NCBI GenBank assembly: GCA_038380435.1
Contig: JAWZYU010000010.1
Location: 41,822,135-41,886,134, forward strand
Direction of reading: 5' to 3'
From: Ryuthela nishihirai
Lineage: Eukaryota > Arthropoda > Arachnida > Araneae > Heptathelidae
DNA: 64,000 bases
Made by a program: the position numbers and the translations under genes. The notes under the pieces were generated by a model. It was given only the letters and a program-made list of their open reading frames with translations, was not told where the DNA came from and ran no database searches. Of the stretch, positions 40,223-51,051 are shown one piece after another (position 1 is the first letter of the stretch; each line of letters begins with the position of its first letter).

Positions 40223-43200
40223 CAGGGCCGTGCCGTGCTATGATGCAGAGAGGCGGCCGCATCAGGCGGCACCGTAAGGGGGCGGCATAAGCAGCGAAAT
40301 CAAAATACATTTTGAAGCATTTAATAATTAAAAATCTTTACGCAACGCTTTTCTATATTGGTCTATGTTATTCCGATATTGATGTATACGATTTATGATT
40401 TATCGTACGCCTCTGCCTCAGTGCTTTCGGTACCCTTTGATCTCGGTTTCTGGTGCAGGTGCATCGTTGGCGAGCGCTCGCCGAAAGACTTTTGATCTAA
40501 CAGCGCGAAGCTATTATTTTTGTTTATAATATACCGCGCGGCCGCTCCTAAAAGCTGAGGCGGCAATTATCACAAAAGACAATAGCACGTGTTACGTGTT
40601 GATAGTTCTGCTTTGAGCTTACAATTATTGACAATATTTGATTTTAATGTTAGTTTGTCATGAGAAGTGGCAAGTGGCTGTGCTGTATTTAAATGAGTTA
40701 AATCAGTAAATCAGATATATATCTGTATCAGTATAATATTTGTGCATTTATACTAATTCGGTTTTTGTGTTTAAAAAGTAGATCAGGTAAGAGAATTATT
40801 GTTTTTTACAGCAATTGTAGTTATTTGTTGTCATTGAAAATGATTATGTTATGACAATAGGGACTCGAATTAAAAAGTAACATTTGCATGGACTGGGTAT
40901 ATCTCAGGTGCGGAACGTGTGCCTCTGTGTGATAGATAGAGATTTATTTAGGTAATATTGGGCTACTTTTGCGTTCTGTGTGTGATAGAGAGAGAGAGTT
41001 GCTTAGGAAATATTTGCATTTGCCTACTTTTGCGTTCGTTATTTATTGCTCTATTTTTACCAAATTCATATACGTTGAAGTGGAGACAATACAATAACAA
41101 GTTAAAGAAAGGCATTTGTCAAAACGGCTGCTAGCTGTCAATTTGACAGATATTCGTTATCTATTTATTATGTTCTGTTACCTACAAATCTTACTAGCTT
41201 TGCAACTCATTTCTATCGTTATTTTATCTACCCTACTTTAATAGCATGATAAGCATCATCATATTTAATCATTTTCAATGACCCACCCCGGTTGCATTTT
41301 TGCGAAGGACTGTGAATTTTTATTTAATATTTTTATTACAGTATGGAACAGAAAAGGAAAAAATTGTCTGTAAGTCAATATAAAAAGAAACGCTTAAAGA
41401 AAGAGGAACAAGGAAGAAAGCTAAGCTATGTTATGAAGGAATTCTTAGTACAAAAGTCCTGTTTAGATGAGCCGTCCACATCCACATCAACAGCGACTGC
41501 TTAGGATTTGGCAAATAAAAAATCAGTGCCTCCCCAATCACTTCCAGAAGAAGTTGTTGAAGAGAGCCAAAAATAACACCATCAGAAGTTCGTCAAGAGC
41601 CGGGTAGCAGTAGCAGCCAGCAGATATTAAACGAAGCTTCTGATCCTACATTGTGGAATGCTTTCTGCATGTCATCTGAAACTCGTCAAATACTGGTTGA
41701 GAGGGGTCCACATCAAATTAAAGAATTCGAGTTTCCTATTAATAAAGGAAGGCGTAGATTTTCGCCCTCGCATTATTTGAAAGAGTTGAGCAATAGTGAA
41801 TCGTTGAGAGAAGTTGGTTGATTTACTCTGTTACAAATGATGCCGTTTTTTGCTTTTGTTGTATATTATTTGATAATTCGTCTGCTATTAATGACTGGCC
41901 CAAAAAAGGTTATTCTGACTGGGGAAATCTTATAAGGGCCCTCACAATGCACGAAAAGTCTGTAAATCACAGAAATGCTTTTAGAGCATGGAAAAAATTG
42001 GACATTCGATTAAAGTAGAAAAAAACTATTGACGCTGAATATCAACGAATTATGGATATGGAAATTCAGCATTGGAGAGGAGTTCTAAAAAGAATTATGT
42101 CAATAATTAGACTATTGGCCTCACAATGCTTAGCTTTTTGTGGAACAACTGAACATTTGTTTCAGCCTAATAACGGAAACTTCCTAAAGTTGGTAGAATT
42201 GCTTTCTGAGTTTGATCCAGTTATGGAAGAACATATCAGGAGAGTTCAACGCGAGTCTGATAAATTTTCTCTGACTTATCTAAGCAATAATATGCAAGAT
42301 GAATTGATAAATTTGATGGGAAATGTAATTTTAAGCAAAATTGTCGAAATAACAAAAATCGCTAAATATTTTTCGATAATCGCCGATTGTACCCCAGACG
42401 TAAGTCATATTGAACAGCTCTCATTAACAATAAGAGTTGTCGCTTTAAACTCCATTCAAAATAAATATGAAATTGAAGAATTCTTTATTGTTTTTTTGAA
42501 GCTAGTGATTCAACCGGAGAGGGTTTGACAGAACTTATTCTGACACATTTGGAAAAGTTAGGTTTTGAGTTAAAGTGGCTTAGAGGACAAGGCTATGACA
42601 ACGGAGCTAATATGAAAGGAGTAAGAAAGGGTGTACAAAATAGAATACTTGAAAAATATCCAAGGGCGTTTTATGTGCCCTGCGCATGTCATTCTTTAAA
42701 CGTAGTTGTGAATGATGCAGCGTCTTCTTCTACAGAAACAACAACTTTTTTTCTATTGTACAAGAACTTTACACTTTTTTTTCTGGTTCTACAAAGCGTT
42801 GGGAAGTTCTAAAAAAATATGTTTCACAATTAACTCTAAAACCATTGAGTGCTACTAGGTGGTCAAGCACAGTAGATGCGTTAAAACCTTTACGATGTCA
42901 ACTTTGCGAAATCTATGATGCATTATTCCAAATAATACAAGACATCAACAGAGATGCAGAAACTAAAGTTAAAGCAAGAAGGTTAGCAAAAAATATTAAA
43001 AATTACAAGTTTACATGCGGTGTAATTCTTTGTATGATATTTTATTTGAAATAAATTCAGACTCGAAGCTATTGCAATCTGTAACTATAAATTTGTCAGA
43101 TTGTGTAAGGATGTTATCAGAAACCATACAAAAAGTGAAAAGTTATAGACAATCTGGATATGATCAGATGAAAATTGCTGCTAATGAGATTGCAGAGAAT

Positions 43201-44048
43201 CTTGAATGCAGTGCAGAATTTCCTGTCGAAACCGAAGTTTAGAGCCAGAAGGAAAAAGCATCAATTTGAATATGAAGAAGCTGTCGATCAACCCTTAACA
43301 GAGGAGAATAAATTTAAAATAAACTTTTTCAATTATATTCTGGACATTACCCTTAATTCTCTGAATGAACGATTCACGCTTCTGGAAACCCATAGCAAAA
43401 ATTTTCAGTTTTTATATGACATTTTAAAACTCAAGGATATAGATGACAAAACGCTAGAAAATTATTGCACCAGTCTCCAGTCAATACTTTCGGTCGAAAA
43501 TGAATCAGATATAAATGCAAATGATCTTCAAGAAGAATTACGTGATGTATCCCGAATGCTACCATATTCTATGAAACCTTTGGATGTTTTAAATTATTTG
43601 TGCCAAAATAACTTAATTACTTTGTATCCGAATACTGTTGTAGCTCTGAGAATTTTATTAACACTCCCTGTTTCTGTAGCTAGTGGGGAAAGAAGTTTTT
43701 CCAAATTAAAATTAATAAAACACTACTTAAGAAGTTCAATAAGCCAAACAAAACTTAGAAATCTGTCATTAATTTCTATTGAATCTACATTGGTTGCCAC
43801 TCTATTTTGACTACACATCTCTAATTAACGAATTTGTTAAAGTTAGAAGGGTAAAACTGTAGTAGATTGTTGCAGTTGATATCATTCTTTTAAAGTAGTT
43901 TATATTTTCAAATTAAAAAGAGTATTCGTACATTTTGTGCAGTTTTTTTTTTTAAATCACAATCGAAGGTTATTTTAAAGAAAAAACATTTAAGGGGCGG
44001 CATTTCGAAGACTTGCATCATAATGAAAAAATCTACCGCACGGCCCTG
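40223..44048 (+). mobile_element. hAT transposon with TIRs and perfect TSD
   Basis: 3826 bp starting CAGGGCCGTGCCGTGC and ending GCACGGCCCTG, with CAACATTT on both sides as the 8-bp hAT target duplication. GGCGGC motifs occur near both ends and inside. A roughly 55-70-bp internal tandem duplication (40925-41040, with TACTTTTGCGTTC twice) lies upstream of the transposase. The terminal structure is complete, but the gene inside is broken, so the copy is non-autonomous and would need a transposase in trans. Confidence 0.95.
41343..43810 (+). pseudogene. hAT transposase, ZMYM1-like type, inactivated
   Basis: From ATG 41343 (MEQKRKKLSVSQYKKKRLKK, a basic N-terminus): a RFSPSHYLKE block, a TTF-type zinc finger (VFCFCC...HEKSVNH, 41820-41980), a DUF4371-like domain (42052-42500) with FSIIADCTPDVSHIEQLSLT holding the first catalytic Asp, RGQGYDNGANMKGVRKGVQ (42570-42640) with the second Asp, CHSLNVVVNDAA, LSATRWSSTVDALK, and the hAT dimerisation end SVASGERSFSKLKLI (43670-43715), closing with TGA 43808-43810. 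In-frame stops at 41503 and 42016 and shifts near 41560, 41810, 42497, 42748, 43028 and 43235 destroy it. Long clean stretches between breaks suggest decay by a few discrete hits. Confidence 0.9.
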
Positions 44049-44056
44049 CAACATTT
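44049..44056 (+). repeat. 8-bp target-site duplication, right
   Basis: Second copy of CAACATTT. Confidence 0.92.
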
Positions 44057-44378
44057 AGGTGCCCTGTGGAATTTTAAGAAACAAATACCTATAAATTCGC
44101 AGATTTGTGATCTTATCAGTAGCAGCCTTAAATTAAAAAATATGTATCTCATAAACCATGCTAATCGATAAATATTTTAAATAACGTGTTCATTAATAAA
44201 TAATGATTTTACTTTTTCATTGTACATTTATTCGTAGTATGTACAGATTTCTTTTTACAACTTTACCATATTTAATTTTCTTTTGTTCTAAAGTTACATG
44301 TGCCTGGTAGATTGCATCCGAGTTACCTTTGGTGGGTACGAAATAACGATTCATTTTGAGTGAAGCAATACTCTTTTT

Positions 44379-44595
44379 AGCTCGTTTTCAGAAAACACGA
44401 GCTAATGTTTTCACTTTGTCGTCTGTTTGTCCGTCCCTCTGTAAATATCTATTTTTTTTAATTTTTAGAGATAAATTAGAAGTTCTTTTTTTAGGTCGGA
44501 AAAGTATTGATGAAATATTGCGTGCTTTCTTATGCTTCCTATAATTGCGCCTTCGAATGGGGGAAAAATGTGAAAATTGAAAAATTTGAAACTAA
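44379..44595 (+). repeat. Rep-D fragment
   Basis: TAGCTCGTTTTCAGAAAACA, GAGCTAATGTTTTCACTTTG, CTGTTTGTCCGTCCCTCTGT and TTTTAGAGATAAATTAGAAG match 52376-52480. TTTTCAGAAAAC is itself palindromic here. Confidence 0.7.
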
Positions 44596-44835
44596 TATTG
44601 CAAGCTATGTAATTACGTTTGCAATTTGAAATTTTGATTGTAAAATATGAATATTATGAAGTTTGCATTGCCAACAATAATTTTTACCTTTATTCCCAGA
44701 GTTGTAGGGAAAACGCAATTTTTTTTAAGATAATTGTTTTTAGGAAGAAACTGAAGTTTATTTTTGGGTTGGATAGGCATAGATAAACTATTATGATTCA
44801 CACTTTTAAAGTCTCCAAAAAGCTTTAATTGCGCC
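44596..44835 (+). repeat. Rep-D fragment, second part
   Basis: AAGTTTGCATTGCCAACAAT, CCCAGAGTTGTAGGGAAAAC and GATAAACTATTATGATTCAC, CTTTTAAAGTCTCC correspond to rep-D blocks seen at 52480-52700, rearranged in order. Confidence 0.55.
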
Positions 44836-44877
44836 CTCTGGCGGTGGAAATTTTCAAAATTTAAAACTTTATTTTCA

Positions 44878-45017
44878 ATAAAGGTATGCTGCAACTCCTC
44901 CTTGGATTGCAGACTGAAGATTTTCTTTCGAAATATTTCAAGTTGTGATGGGAATAGAGTGCTTTAAATCTTTAGTTAAGGCATCAGTAGTTTCGTATCC
45001 AGTAAGACCAATATTGC
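44878..45017 (-). repeat. RNase H LINE fragment
   Basis: Nearly identical to 39415-39545 of the LINE remnant (TTTTCTTTCGAAATATTTCA, AAATCTTTAGTTAAGGCATC, AGTTTCGTATCCAGTAAGAC). The two copies share a left breakpoint near AAGGTATGCTGCAA, so one segment may have moved or been duplicated. Confidence 0.85.
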
Positions 45018-45034
45018 AAATGATCTATTTACTT

Positions 45035-45244
45035 TAGTGTATATGAAGGAAAATTATTTGTTTATTATTGCTATATTTAAATATTATTCAAAAATTCAAA
45101 ACTAAGTACTAAATTTATAAAAAATAAGGAGCAAGAGGTCGAATTTTAGCGAACTGTATATTTAATTAAAACACATATCACTCTAAGCTTTTCCGTTCTT
45201 TATCAACACATTCTGTCACCAGAATTTTCAGTTTCTAGCATATA
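45035..45244 (-). repeat. Rep-D, part left of the DD41D insertion
   Basis: Reverse complement of 52800-52995 (GTGTATATGAAGG, ATTATTCAAAAATTC, AAATTTATAAAA, TAATTAAAACACAT, GTTTCTAGCATA). The alignment breaks exactly at the transposon start and resumes at 46740. Confidence 0.75.
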
Positions 45245-46739
45245 TACAGGGTGATTCAGTTAAGCGTGTACAAACTTCTGAGAGGGTTAGGTTGCACAAA
45301 GATGAATCGGAATCATATAGGAATGCAGGGTCGGTAACGGCATCTTCACGTGGTAGATGGCGTCGTTCGACATGGTAGAATGGCATCGTTCGACATGGTA
45401 GATGGCATTGTACGGCCGCAGGACTGCACAACTTTCTCACAGGTAACCGTCATTCGCGAACCGCCCGCAGAGGTAGTAGGATGGTCGATTACACAAACGC
45501 GGAGTTGGCCGATATGCATCTCGCATACGGAGCTGCGGACTGCAATGGGCGAGCTGCTGTGTACGAGTACCAGGAACGGTACCCGTGAGGTGTACTCCCA
45601 ACCACCAGATGTTTGCACGGCTGCATCAGAGGTTATGTGACACTATTTCCTTCCAGAGACCTGCCAGGAATCAGGAACGATGGCCACGGACCCCTGATAT
45701 GGAGGAGAATGTGCTACATCATACAGAAGACACTCCAAGTGTCAGTACTCGAGCAATCGCCCACCGGGTCGGTCTTTCACAATCCACCGTATGGAGGATT
45801 ATGCACAATATCCAATTGCATCCATATCAAGTGCAGTGCGTCCAGACACTGAAGCCTGAGGATTACCCACAACGCATTGCACTTGTGCAATGGTACCTGC
45901 AGAAGAGTGTGGCAGAACCCCAATTTCCTACTTTTGTGCTATTCACAGACGAGGCATGCTTTACACGGGAAGGTAGCTTCAATGCACATAACGCGCATGC
46001 ATGGGTGGTGGAGAACCCCCATGCTACACGAACACGTGCAAAACAAAACCGTTTTGCTGTAAATGTTTGGTCCGGCATTTTCGGGGACCACTTAATAGGC
46101 CCATACCTCATGCCTGTTCGTCTGGACGGAAGTAGTTACCGGATATTTCTGGAGGACGTCTTGCCAGAACTTTTGGATGAACAACAGGTCCCTCAGTCGC
46201 TGCGCCGTGCAATGTGGTTCCAGCACGATGGGGCCCCCGCCCATTTCAGCCATGAATTTCGTCAACACTTAAACTTGACATTTGGACAACAGTGGATCGG
46301 GCGTGATGGTCCCGTTCATTGGCCTGCAAGATCGCCGGACCTATCATGCCTTGATTACTTCTTCTGGGGTTACATCAAAGGAACATCCCCTTTGAAAGTG
46401 CTGAGGACCTTGTCGCACGCATCTCCGTAGCTGCCTCGGAAGTCCGAGACACGCCAGGAATCTTCCAGAATGTACGTGATTCCATGCGCCGACGATGTCA
46501 CAGCTCGGGTCGCAACTTCGAACACCTTCTGTGACTTCTGTGCATTTCGCAAATGTACCTATTGTGATTATTAAAAAGCATTTTGTTCACTTACGTGCTG
46601 CGCTTTCATTCACGTCCTCTCTGTACACTAGCACATGCTGATGGCGTTACCGACCCTGCATTGCTATATGATTCCGATTGGTCTTTGTGCAACCTACCCC
46701 TCCCAGAAGTTTGTACACGCTTAACTGAATCACCCTGTA
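45245..46739 (+). mobile_element. DD41D Tc1/mariner element with about 97-bp TIRs
   Basis: The termini TACAGGGTGATTCAGTTAAG and CTTAACTGAATCACCCTGTA are exact over 20 bp, and the inverted repeat continues with few mismatches to about 45341 on the left and from about 46643 on the right. TA flanks both sides. The 1495-bp element interrupts rep-D. Structure and length are complete, with only two frameshifts in the gene, so it is one of the younger elements here. Confidence 0.95.
45481..46534 (+). pseudogene. DD41D transposase with two frameshifts
   Basis: Start ATG 45481: MVDYTNAELADMHLAYGAAD, then a frame break near 45583 (stop TGA). It continues as CTPNHQMFARLHQRLCD, an HTH part AIAHRVGLSQSTVWRIM, TFVLFTDEACFTREGSFN with the first Asp (about 45950), FQHDGAPAHFSHEFRQHL with the second (about 46230), and WPARSPDLSCLDYFFWGYIK with the third Asp in CLDYFF (about 46353). 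By my count 41 residues separate the last two. A second shift near 46388 leads into the true C-terminus (PFESAEDLVARISVAASEV...RNFEHLL) ending TGA 46532-46534. DD41D is the signature of rosa- or VISITOR-type IS630/Tc1/mariner transposases. All three acidic residues are kept. Confidence 0.88.
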
Positions 46740-46990
46740 TATGTAATTTGCAATAATACTTCAAATTTTACATTTTCTATGTTTAGCGCCCTCTAACGAT
46801 GGTAAATTAAGACTATTTTGAGGTTTTAAAAACTATGCCTCGTCATATTTCTTTAGTGCCTATTCAATTCAAGAAGAATTTTTCATTAAGCTCTGAAAAC
46901 AAAAAAGTTTCATTTTCCCACCCACCCTGACATTGAAGGGACAAATTGTTGCTGTCAATGGAAACCCACTGATCATCACACTTCCCCACT
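46740..46990 (-). repeat. Rep-D, part right of the DD41D insertion
   Basis: Reverse complement of 52590-52800: TTGCAATAATACTTCAAATT, TAGCGCCCTCTAACGATGGT, TCAAGAAGAATTTTTCATTA and GGACAAATTGTTGCTGTCAA. Confidence 0.75.
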
Positions 46991-47029
46991 GAAATATAAT
47001 TTTTTTAGAAACGTCTGACGTGGGAAGGA

Positions 47030-47125
47030 TCATGCGGTACCTCGAAATATGTCTACATCTTTCCTCCCCTAAAAGAGGAGGAGATGATGATCGTAATGAG
47101 ATTTATGCCAAATGAAAGCTTGCGA
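47030..47125 (-). repeat. Rep-E fragment, left of the RTE insertion
   Basis: GAGGAGATGATGATCGTAAT, GAGATTTATGCCAAATGAAA and GCTTGCGA are the reverse complement of the unit in the 55.9-56.6 kb array. The unit resumes at 47667. Confidence 0.6.
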
Positions 47126-47652
47126 TGGAGAGATCTATGGAGAGTGTGGAGAAATAGGCGTATACACCTAAAGACTAAAATTAGACTGTATAATAGTTTG
47201 GTTCTTTCTAGGGTTAGTTATGGTAGTGAAACTTGGACACTTTGTAAACAAGATAACAGGAAATTAGATGCTTTTGATTCCAGATGCTTACGCAGTATCT
47301 TGGGCATAAGGTGGTTCAACTTTGTAACTAATGATGAGATTAGGCAAAGGAGTTTGCAACCTCCTTTAAGCAGCATATTGTGCAGAGAGAGACTCCGTTG
47401 GTTTGGCCATGTTGCCCGTATGAATAATTATAGATTGGCGAATAGGGTTATGAACAGTGTGCCTAAAGGCCTCAGAAAGAAGGGGAGACCTAGGATGCGG
47501 TGGACAGACAGTGTCAAACAGGACCTTGTTAGAATTGGTGTGCAGTGGCCAGATGCAGTAGATGTAGCTCAGGACAGACTTGCTTGGCGAACTAAATTGC
47601 ACGGTCTGGTTGGACCTCCTTAGCCAGTGGCTGCTTGAGGATGATGATGATG
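47126..47652 (+). mobile_element. 5'-truncated RTE LINE insertion with TSD
   Basis: Flanked by ATGAAAGCTTGCGA (47112-47125 and 47653-47666), a 14-bp target duplication whose first bases may overlap the GATGAT tail. The open frame covers LWRVWRNRRIHLKTKIRLYN, SRVSYGSETWTLCKQDN, DAFDSRCLRSILGIRWFNF, RERLRWFGHVARMNNYRLAN, GRPRMRWTDSVKQDL and AWRTKLHGLVGPP, to TAG at 47621-47623. It is uninterrupted, so this is the youngest RTE copy in the window. The upstream ATG at 47084 lies in host rep-E, so the reading frame there is a fusion, not a gene. Confidence 0.92.
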
Positions 47653-47666
47653 ATGAAAGCTTGCGA

Positions 47667-47933
47667 CGTGAGGAGTGCCATTTACTATATTTAAGAGCTT
47701 CAGATCTGAGCAGGGAAAATCTGCTGGTTAGTCATAAAAGCAGAAGTTAATGAACTAAATTGTTATAAAAATAAAGTGCTTCAACGAAACTATTGTAAAA
47801 ATAAAGTTATTTTAACTAAATAACTTTATTTTTCAATAAACCTTATTTATCAATAAAATATCAATCAAGACATTATTCTCATTTATTAATAAAATATGAA
47901 TCAAGAGTAAAGGACACCGTATAAATCCAAATA
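47667..47933. other. Rep-E remainder and AT-rich DNA
   Basis: GTGAGGAGTGCCATTTACTA continues the rep-E unit to about 47690. After that the sequence grades into the AT-rich minisatellite, with CTAAATAACTTTATTTTTCA as irregular units. Confidence 0.5.
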
Positions 47934-48155
47934 TTTATAACAAATTTTTGTAAAAATAAAATTTGTTAACTAAATCATTACAAAAATAAAGTTTCACTAA
48001 ATTATTGTAAAAATTAGGTCTATTAACTAAATTGTTGTGAAAATAAAGTTTATTAACCAAATTATTGCAAAAACAAAGTGTGTTAAGTAAATCGTTGTAA
48101 AAGTAAAGTCTGTTAACTAAATCTTTATTAAAAAAAAGTTTGTTATACCTAAATT
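47934..48155 (+). repeat. 30-bp AT-rich minisatellite, about 7 units
   Basis: The consensus unit is TTAACTAAATTATTGTAAAA followed by ATAAAGTTTG. Units start at TTAACTAAATCATTAC, TTAACTAAATTGTTGT, TTAACCAAATTATTGC, TTAAGTAAATCGTTGT and TTAACTAAATCTTTAT. They diverge 10-25% from one another. Confidence 0.85.
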
Positions 48156-48927
48156 ATTGTTGCAAATTTTTTTTTTTTGAGAGTCTTAATTTCATAGTCT
48201 CCCCCGACACATTTCTTCTTATATAATAATAATGAAAAATATTAAAAAGAGATCTCTTTAGAAGGAATATTCACTTGATAAAACTCTCTGCATGAAGAAA
48301 CTCATCTATTTGGAGTCAAGAAATAGTAAAGAATAATAAATGCACCTCAACAGCTAGATAAAGAGAGAGAGAGATGCTGACATCAACACTGCTTATCCTA
48401 CGAAAGTAGCTTCTGAGACTCAGGACTATTTTCAGCCCCCCTCCCCTCCCCCCGAAGAAGGTCAGTTCTCGGAAGTATCGGTCACTGCAATTGTGACGAA
48501 CAACCTTCCGATCGGGGTAGTCTGTTTCTGAGGGGTCATTCTTGGGTCACTGCAAATGCAGTTTCCCTTCCTCTTACTATTGCCTTTCTTCTATTTCTTG
48601 TCTGACTGTCTTCCGCTCTTCCTCGTGTAAGAAGTCCAAGAAGAAAAAAATTCTCACAAGTTCGTAAGATTCTTTGGAATCTCTTTCGATAAGACCCAGA
48701 ACCTGTATTGAGGAAGAATTAAGAGGGGATGTTTCAGAGTGCCACATTTACGGAGATTTCAAATAGTTTCCACATATAAAATGAAATTTAAGGAGTAAAG
48801 AGAGTAAAATATGAAATTTCGAAGAATGAATGCGAGACAATATTTTGTAATCTGTGAAAGCGGTAAGACAAAAAATTAGTTTAATCGAGGGAAATATTTC
48901 TTAACTGAAAGAAGGAGTACAACAATC
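48156..48927. other. Unassigned DNA
   Basis: No repeat or gene recognised. 48420-48620 is less AT-rich than its surroundings and contains CCCCCCTCCCCTCCCCCC. No coding frame of note. Confidence 0.45.
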
Positions 48928-49225
48928 TTAACTTAATTGAATAAAATTATTTTAGCTTAAATGAATAAAATAATTTTAACTTAATTGAAGAAAATAATAT
49001 AAATTGAATAAAATACTCTTTCTTCCTTTGAATAAAAATATCTTAATTGAATTGAATAAAATAATCTTAATTGGATTGAATGAAATAATCTTAATTTAAT
49101 TGAATGAAATAATCTTAATTTAATTGAATAAAATAATATTAATCAAACAAAATAATATTTCTTTATTTGAATAAAATAATATTAATTGAATTGAATAAAA
49201 TAATCTCAATTGAATAAACTTATTA
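48928..49225 (+). repeat. AT-rich tandem repeat of about 24 bp
   Basis: ATTGAATAAAATAATCTTAA recurs about ten times with variants (ATTGAATGAAATAATCTTAA, TTTGAATAAAATAATATTAA). Unit length drifts between 20 and 30 bp. Confidence 0.85.
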
Positions 49226-49432
49226 TTCGACAAAGTTAAAATTTTCGCTTTATAATAATACTGAAAAATGTTAAAAAGAGCTCTCTTTAGAAGGAATATT
49301 CTCTATATTAATTAAGTTATAAGAACTTAATTATTAAAACAAAGCAAAGTATTGTTGGTGGGTTCACATGGCTTTTCGGAGAGGGCTAAAAATGTAGTGG
49401 TTTTTCGAATAACCACTCATTGTCAAATTGTG

Positions 49433-49518
49433 GATTGGGTAATTTTATTTATGAACGACATTTTTGTGCACCGATGGGCTGAATGGCCAGGTCACAAGGA
49501 CCCAGGGTGCGGACTGGA
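49433..49518 (-). repeat. SINE-A 3' scrap
   Basis: GGGTAATTTTATTTATGAAC, CATTTTTGTGCACC, GGGCTGAATGGCCAGGTCAC and AAGGACCC match the SINE-A end in minus orientation. A (GGT)n run follows at 49521-49545. Confidence 0.65.
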
Positions 49519-49840
49519 AAGGGTGGTGGTGGTGGTGGTGGTGTTGGTGTTGGTGGTGGGGGTGGGGGGTTGTAGAATCCCTGGTCCACATAATGAGCAA
49601 GACTTTCTTTTGAATAATAATCATATTTTATACATTATATAATTGTTACGTAGGATATTACGTACGACTCAAGTATGACATCATTATTGCTTGTGAGAGG
49701 AACTTCAGAATTTTGCTAAGTGTTACCATAGACTAGTCAACTGTAGACAAATTATAATAGAGCATAAGTAAAAAATGCTCCTCCCATACAATAATTTGTA
49801 TATTGTACACAAACACTTATTAACATCGGCCTGCAATCAA

Positions 49841-50108
49841 GAGTAGAGGACACCGATGGGCTTGGAAAGGCCGCCGTCCATCTGATGGGACATTAAGACG
49901 TGGCACTGTGTGTTGAAGAGCTATACTCTGTGCACGTTATAGAAAAACGCTGAATGGCCTTGACGGGAGACTACCATCTGTCTCCCAACAACTGTCTCAT
50001 GGGTCCTTCCCTCCAACCTTTTCTGAGCCATCAGAGTCCTGACCAGACCATTTAGCTCATTGTGTGGGAAAAAGTGCCGCTCAGAGGTAAAGCAGTCGAA
50101 TCCAACCT
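49841..50108 (+). repeat. SINE-A, headless
   Basis: From AGTAGAGGACACCGATGGGC through GGAAAGGCCGCCGTCC, TGTGCACGTTATAG and AACAACTGTCTCATGGGTCC to GAGGTAAAGCAGTCGAATCC. Confidence 0.85.
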
Positions 50109-50114
50109 GTACTC

Positions 50115-50297
50115 AAGTAAACTGTGGCCCAACGTAGACAGACGGCGGCCTTTCTAGTACTCTATAGTGTCCCTTTTCTCACCGAGGAAAGGGGAGAGGA
50201 TAATGGAGATAAACATCAACGCAGGCACAGTTGGACTCGAACCTGGGAACATCAATTTATGATCCTGTCGATCTAACGACTGAGCCAATCTCTCTCA
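50115..50297 (-). repeat. SINE-A 5' half, opposite orientation
   Basis: On the minus strand it holds the head (TTGGCTCAGTCG), the B-box region GGTTCGAGTCCAAC and the body to CTGTGGCCCAA. Together with 49841-50108 it makes a tail-to-tail pair, most simply two insertions. Confidence 0.75.
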
Positions 50298-50501
50298 AAT
50301 TAGGAATCATTAATAGTAACATAAGACAAGTGCTTAAAATCCTGATTTCATCGAAACATTCAAAGGGACATTTTTAAAAACAAAAATACAGAGCATTGTT
50401 TTGTCAACTTCAACATGCAACCCGAAAATATTTTTGGTCGGTTTATGGTAGTTATATTCAGATATCATGGGGAACTAAAAAAGAAATGGAAATCACATTT
50501 T

Positions 50502-51051
50502 ACTAGCGACCACTTCATTAGGTACAGTTCCATTGTATGTCAAATGTAACTCAGATACAGAACCTGGTAACTTATTTAGTATGTTTTTTATGAAAACAAC
50601 GTGACTGAAGATAATTTAAAGATCTCAATAAAATTTGTACTGATCTTAATTTTCAACGATATTTTTTCAGTATTTGGAGAGTTACGGAAATTGGAATATC
50701 GAACAGCAATCATTCCAGTTTAAATAATTGATCTAAAATGTTAATAGAAACGAGAGCAATAACCGTTATACTAAACTTTATTAACACGTGTAACAATATT
50801 TTAAGCATTTCGACTACTAATATTTTGTGCCAATTTTGAATGCTTTTTTGTTAAATGTTTCAGCTTCTGTAGCTCTTTAATACAGAACGTATATTGAGGG
50901 AAATCGAGATTTAAATAGATTTAATTAGATTTTTAAAATATCTTCAGTCACATTTTTTAATAAAGAAACGAAAAGTTACTGAGTTCTGTATGTGAGTTAC
51001 TATTCCTATAACATGGAACTGTACCTATTTTATGATAATGACCGCTGAGTA
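50502..51051. mobile_element. Foldback element with about 190-bp arms
   Basis: The left arm 50502-50700 and right arm 50865-51051 are inverted: TTAGGTACAGTTCCA with GGAACTGTACCTA, AACTCAGATACAGAACC with TGTATGTGAGTT, and GAAGATAATTTAAAGATCTC with its diverged complement. The outer tip is ACTAGCGACCA or, reversed from the right, ACTCAGCGGTCA. The 165-bp spacer has no gene. Related arms occur at 63.07-63.63 kb. Confidence 0.75.
51041..51051 (+). repeat. 11-bp target-site duplication, left
   Basis: ACCGCTGAGTA, identical to 51438-51448. It is also the outer tip of the foldback element. Confidence 0.88.

Noticed and set aside
47084..47623. A 179-residue host protein
   Set aside because: The start codon lies in rep-E upstream of the RTE insertion. 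The TSD at 47112-47125 shows that the frame is a chance fusion of host DNA and LINE ORF.
49841..50297. Twin-priming 5' inversion of a single SINE-A
   Set aside because: In twin priming the inverted 5' part lies upstream of the 3' part. Here it lies beyond the 3' end, so two separate insertions fit better.
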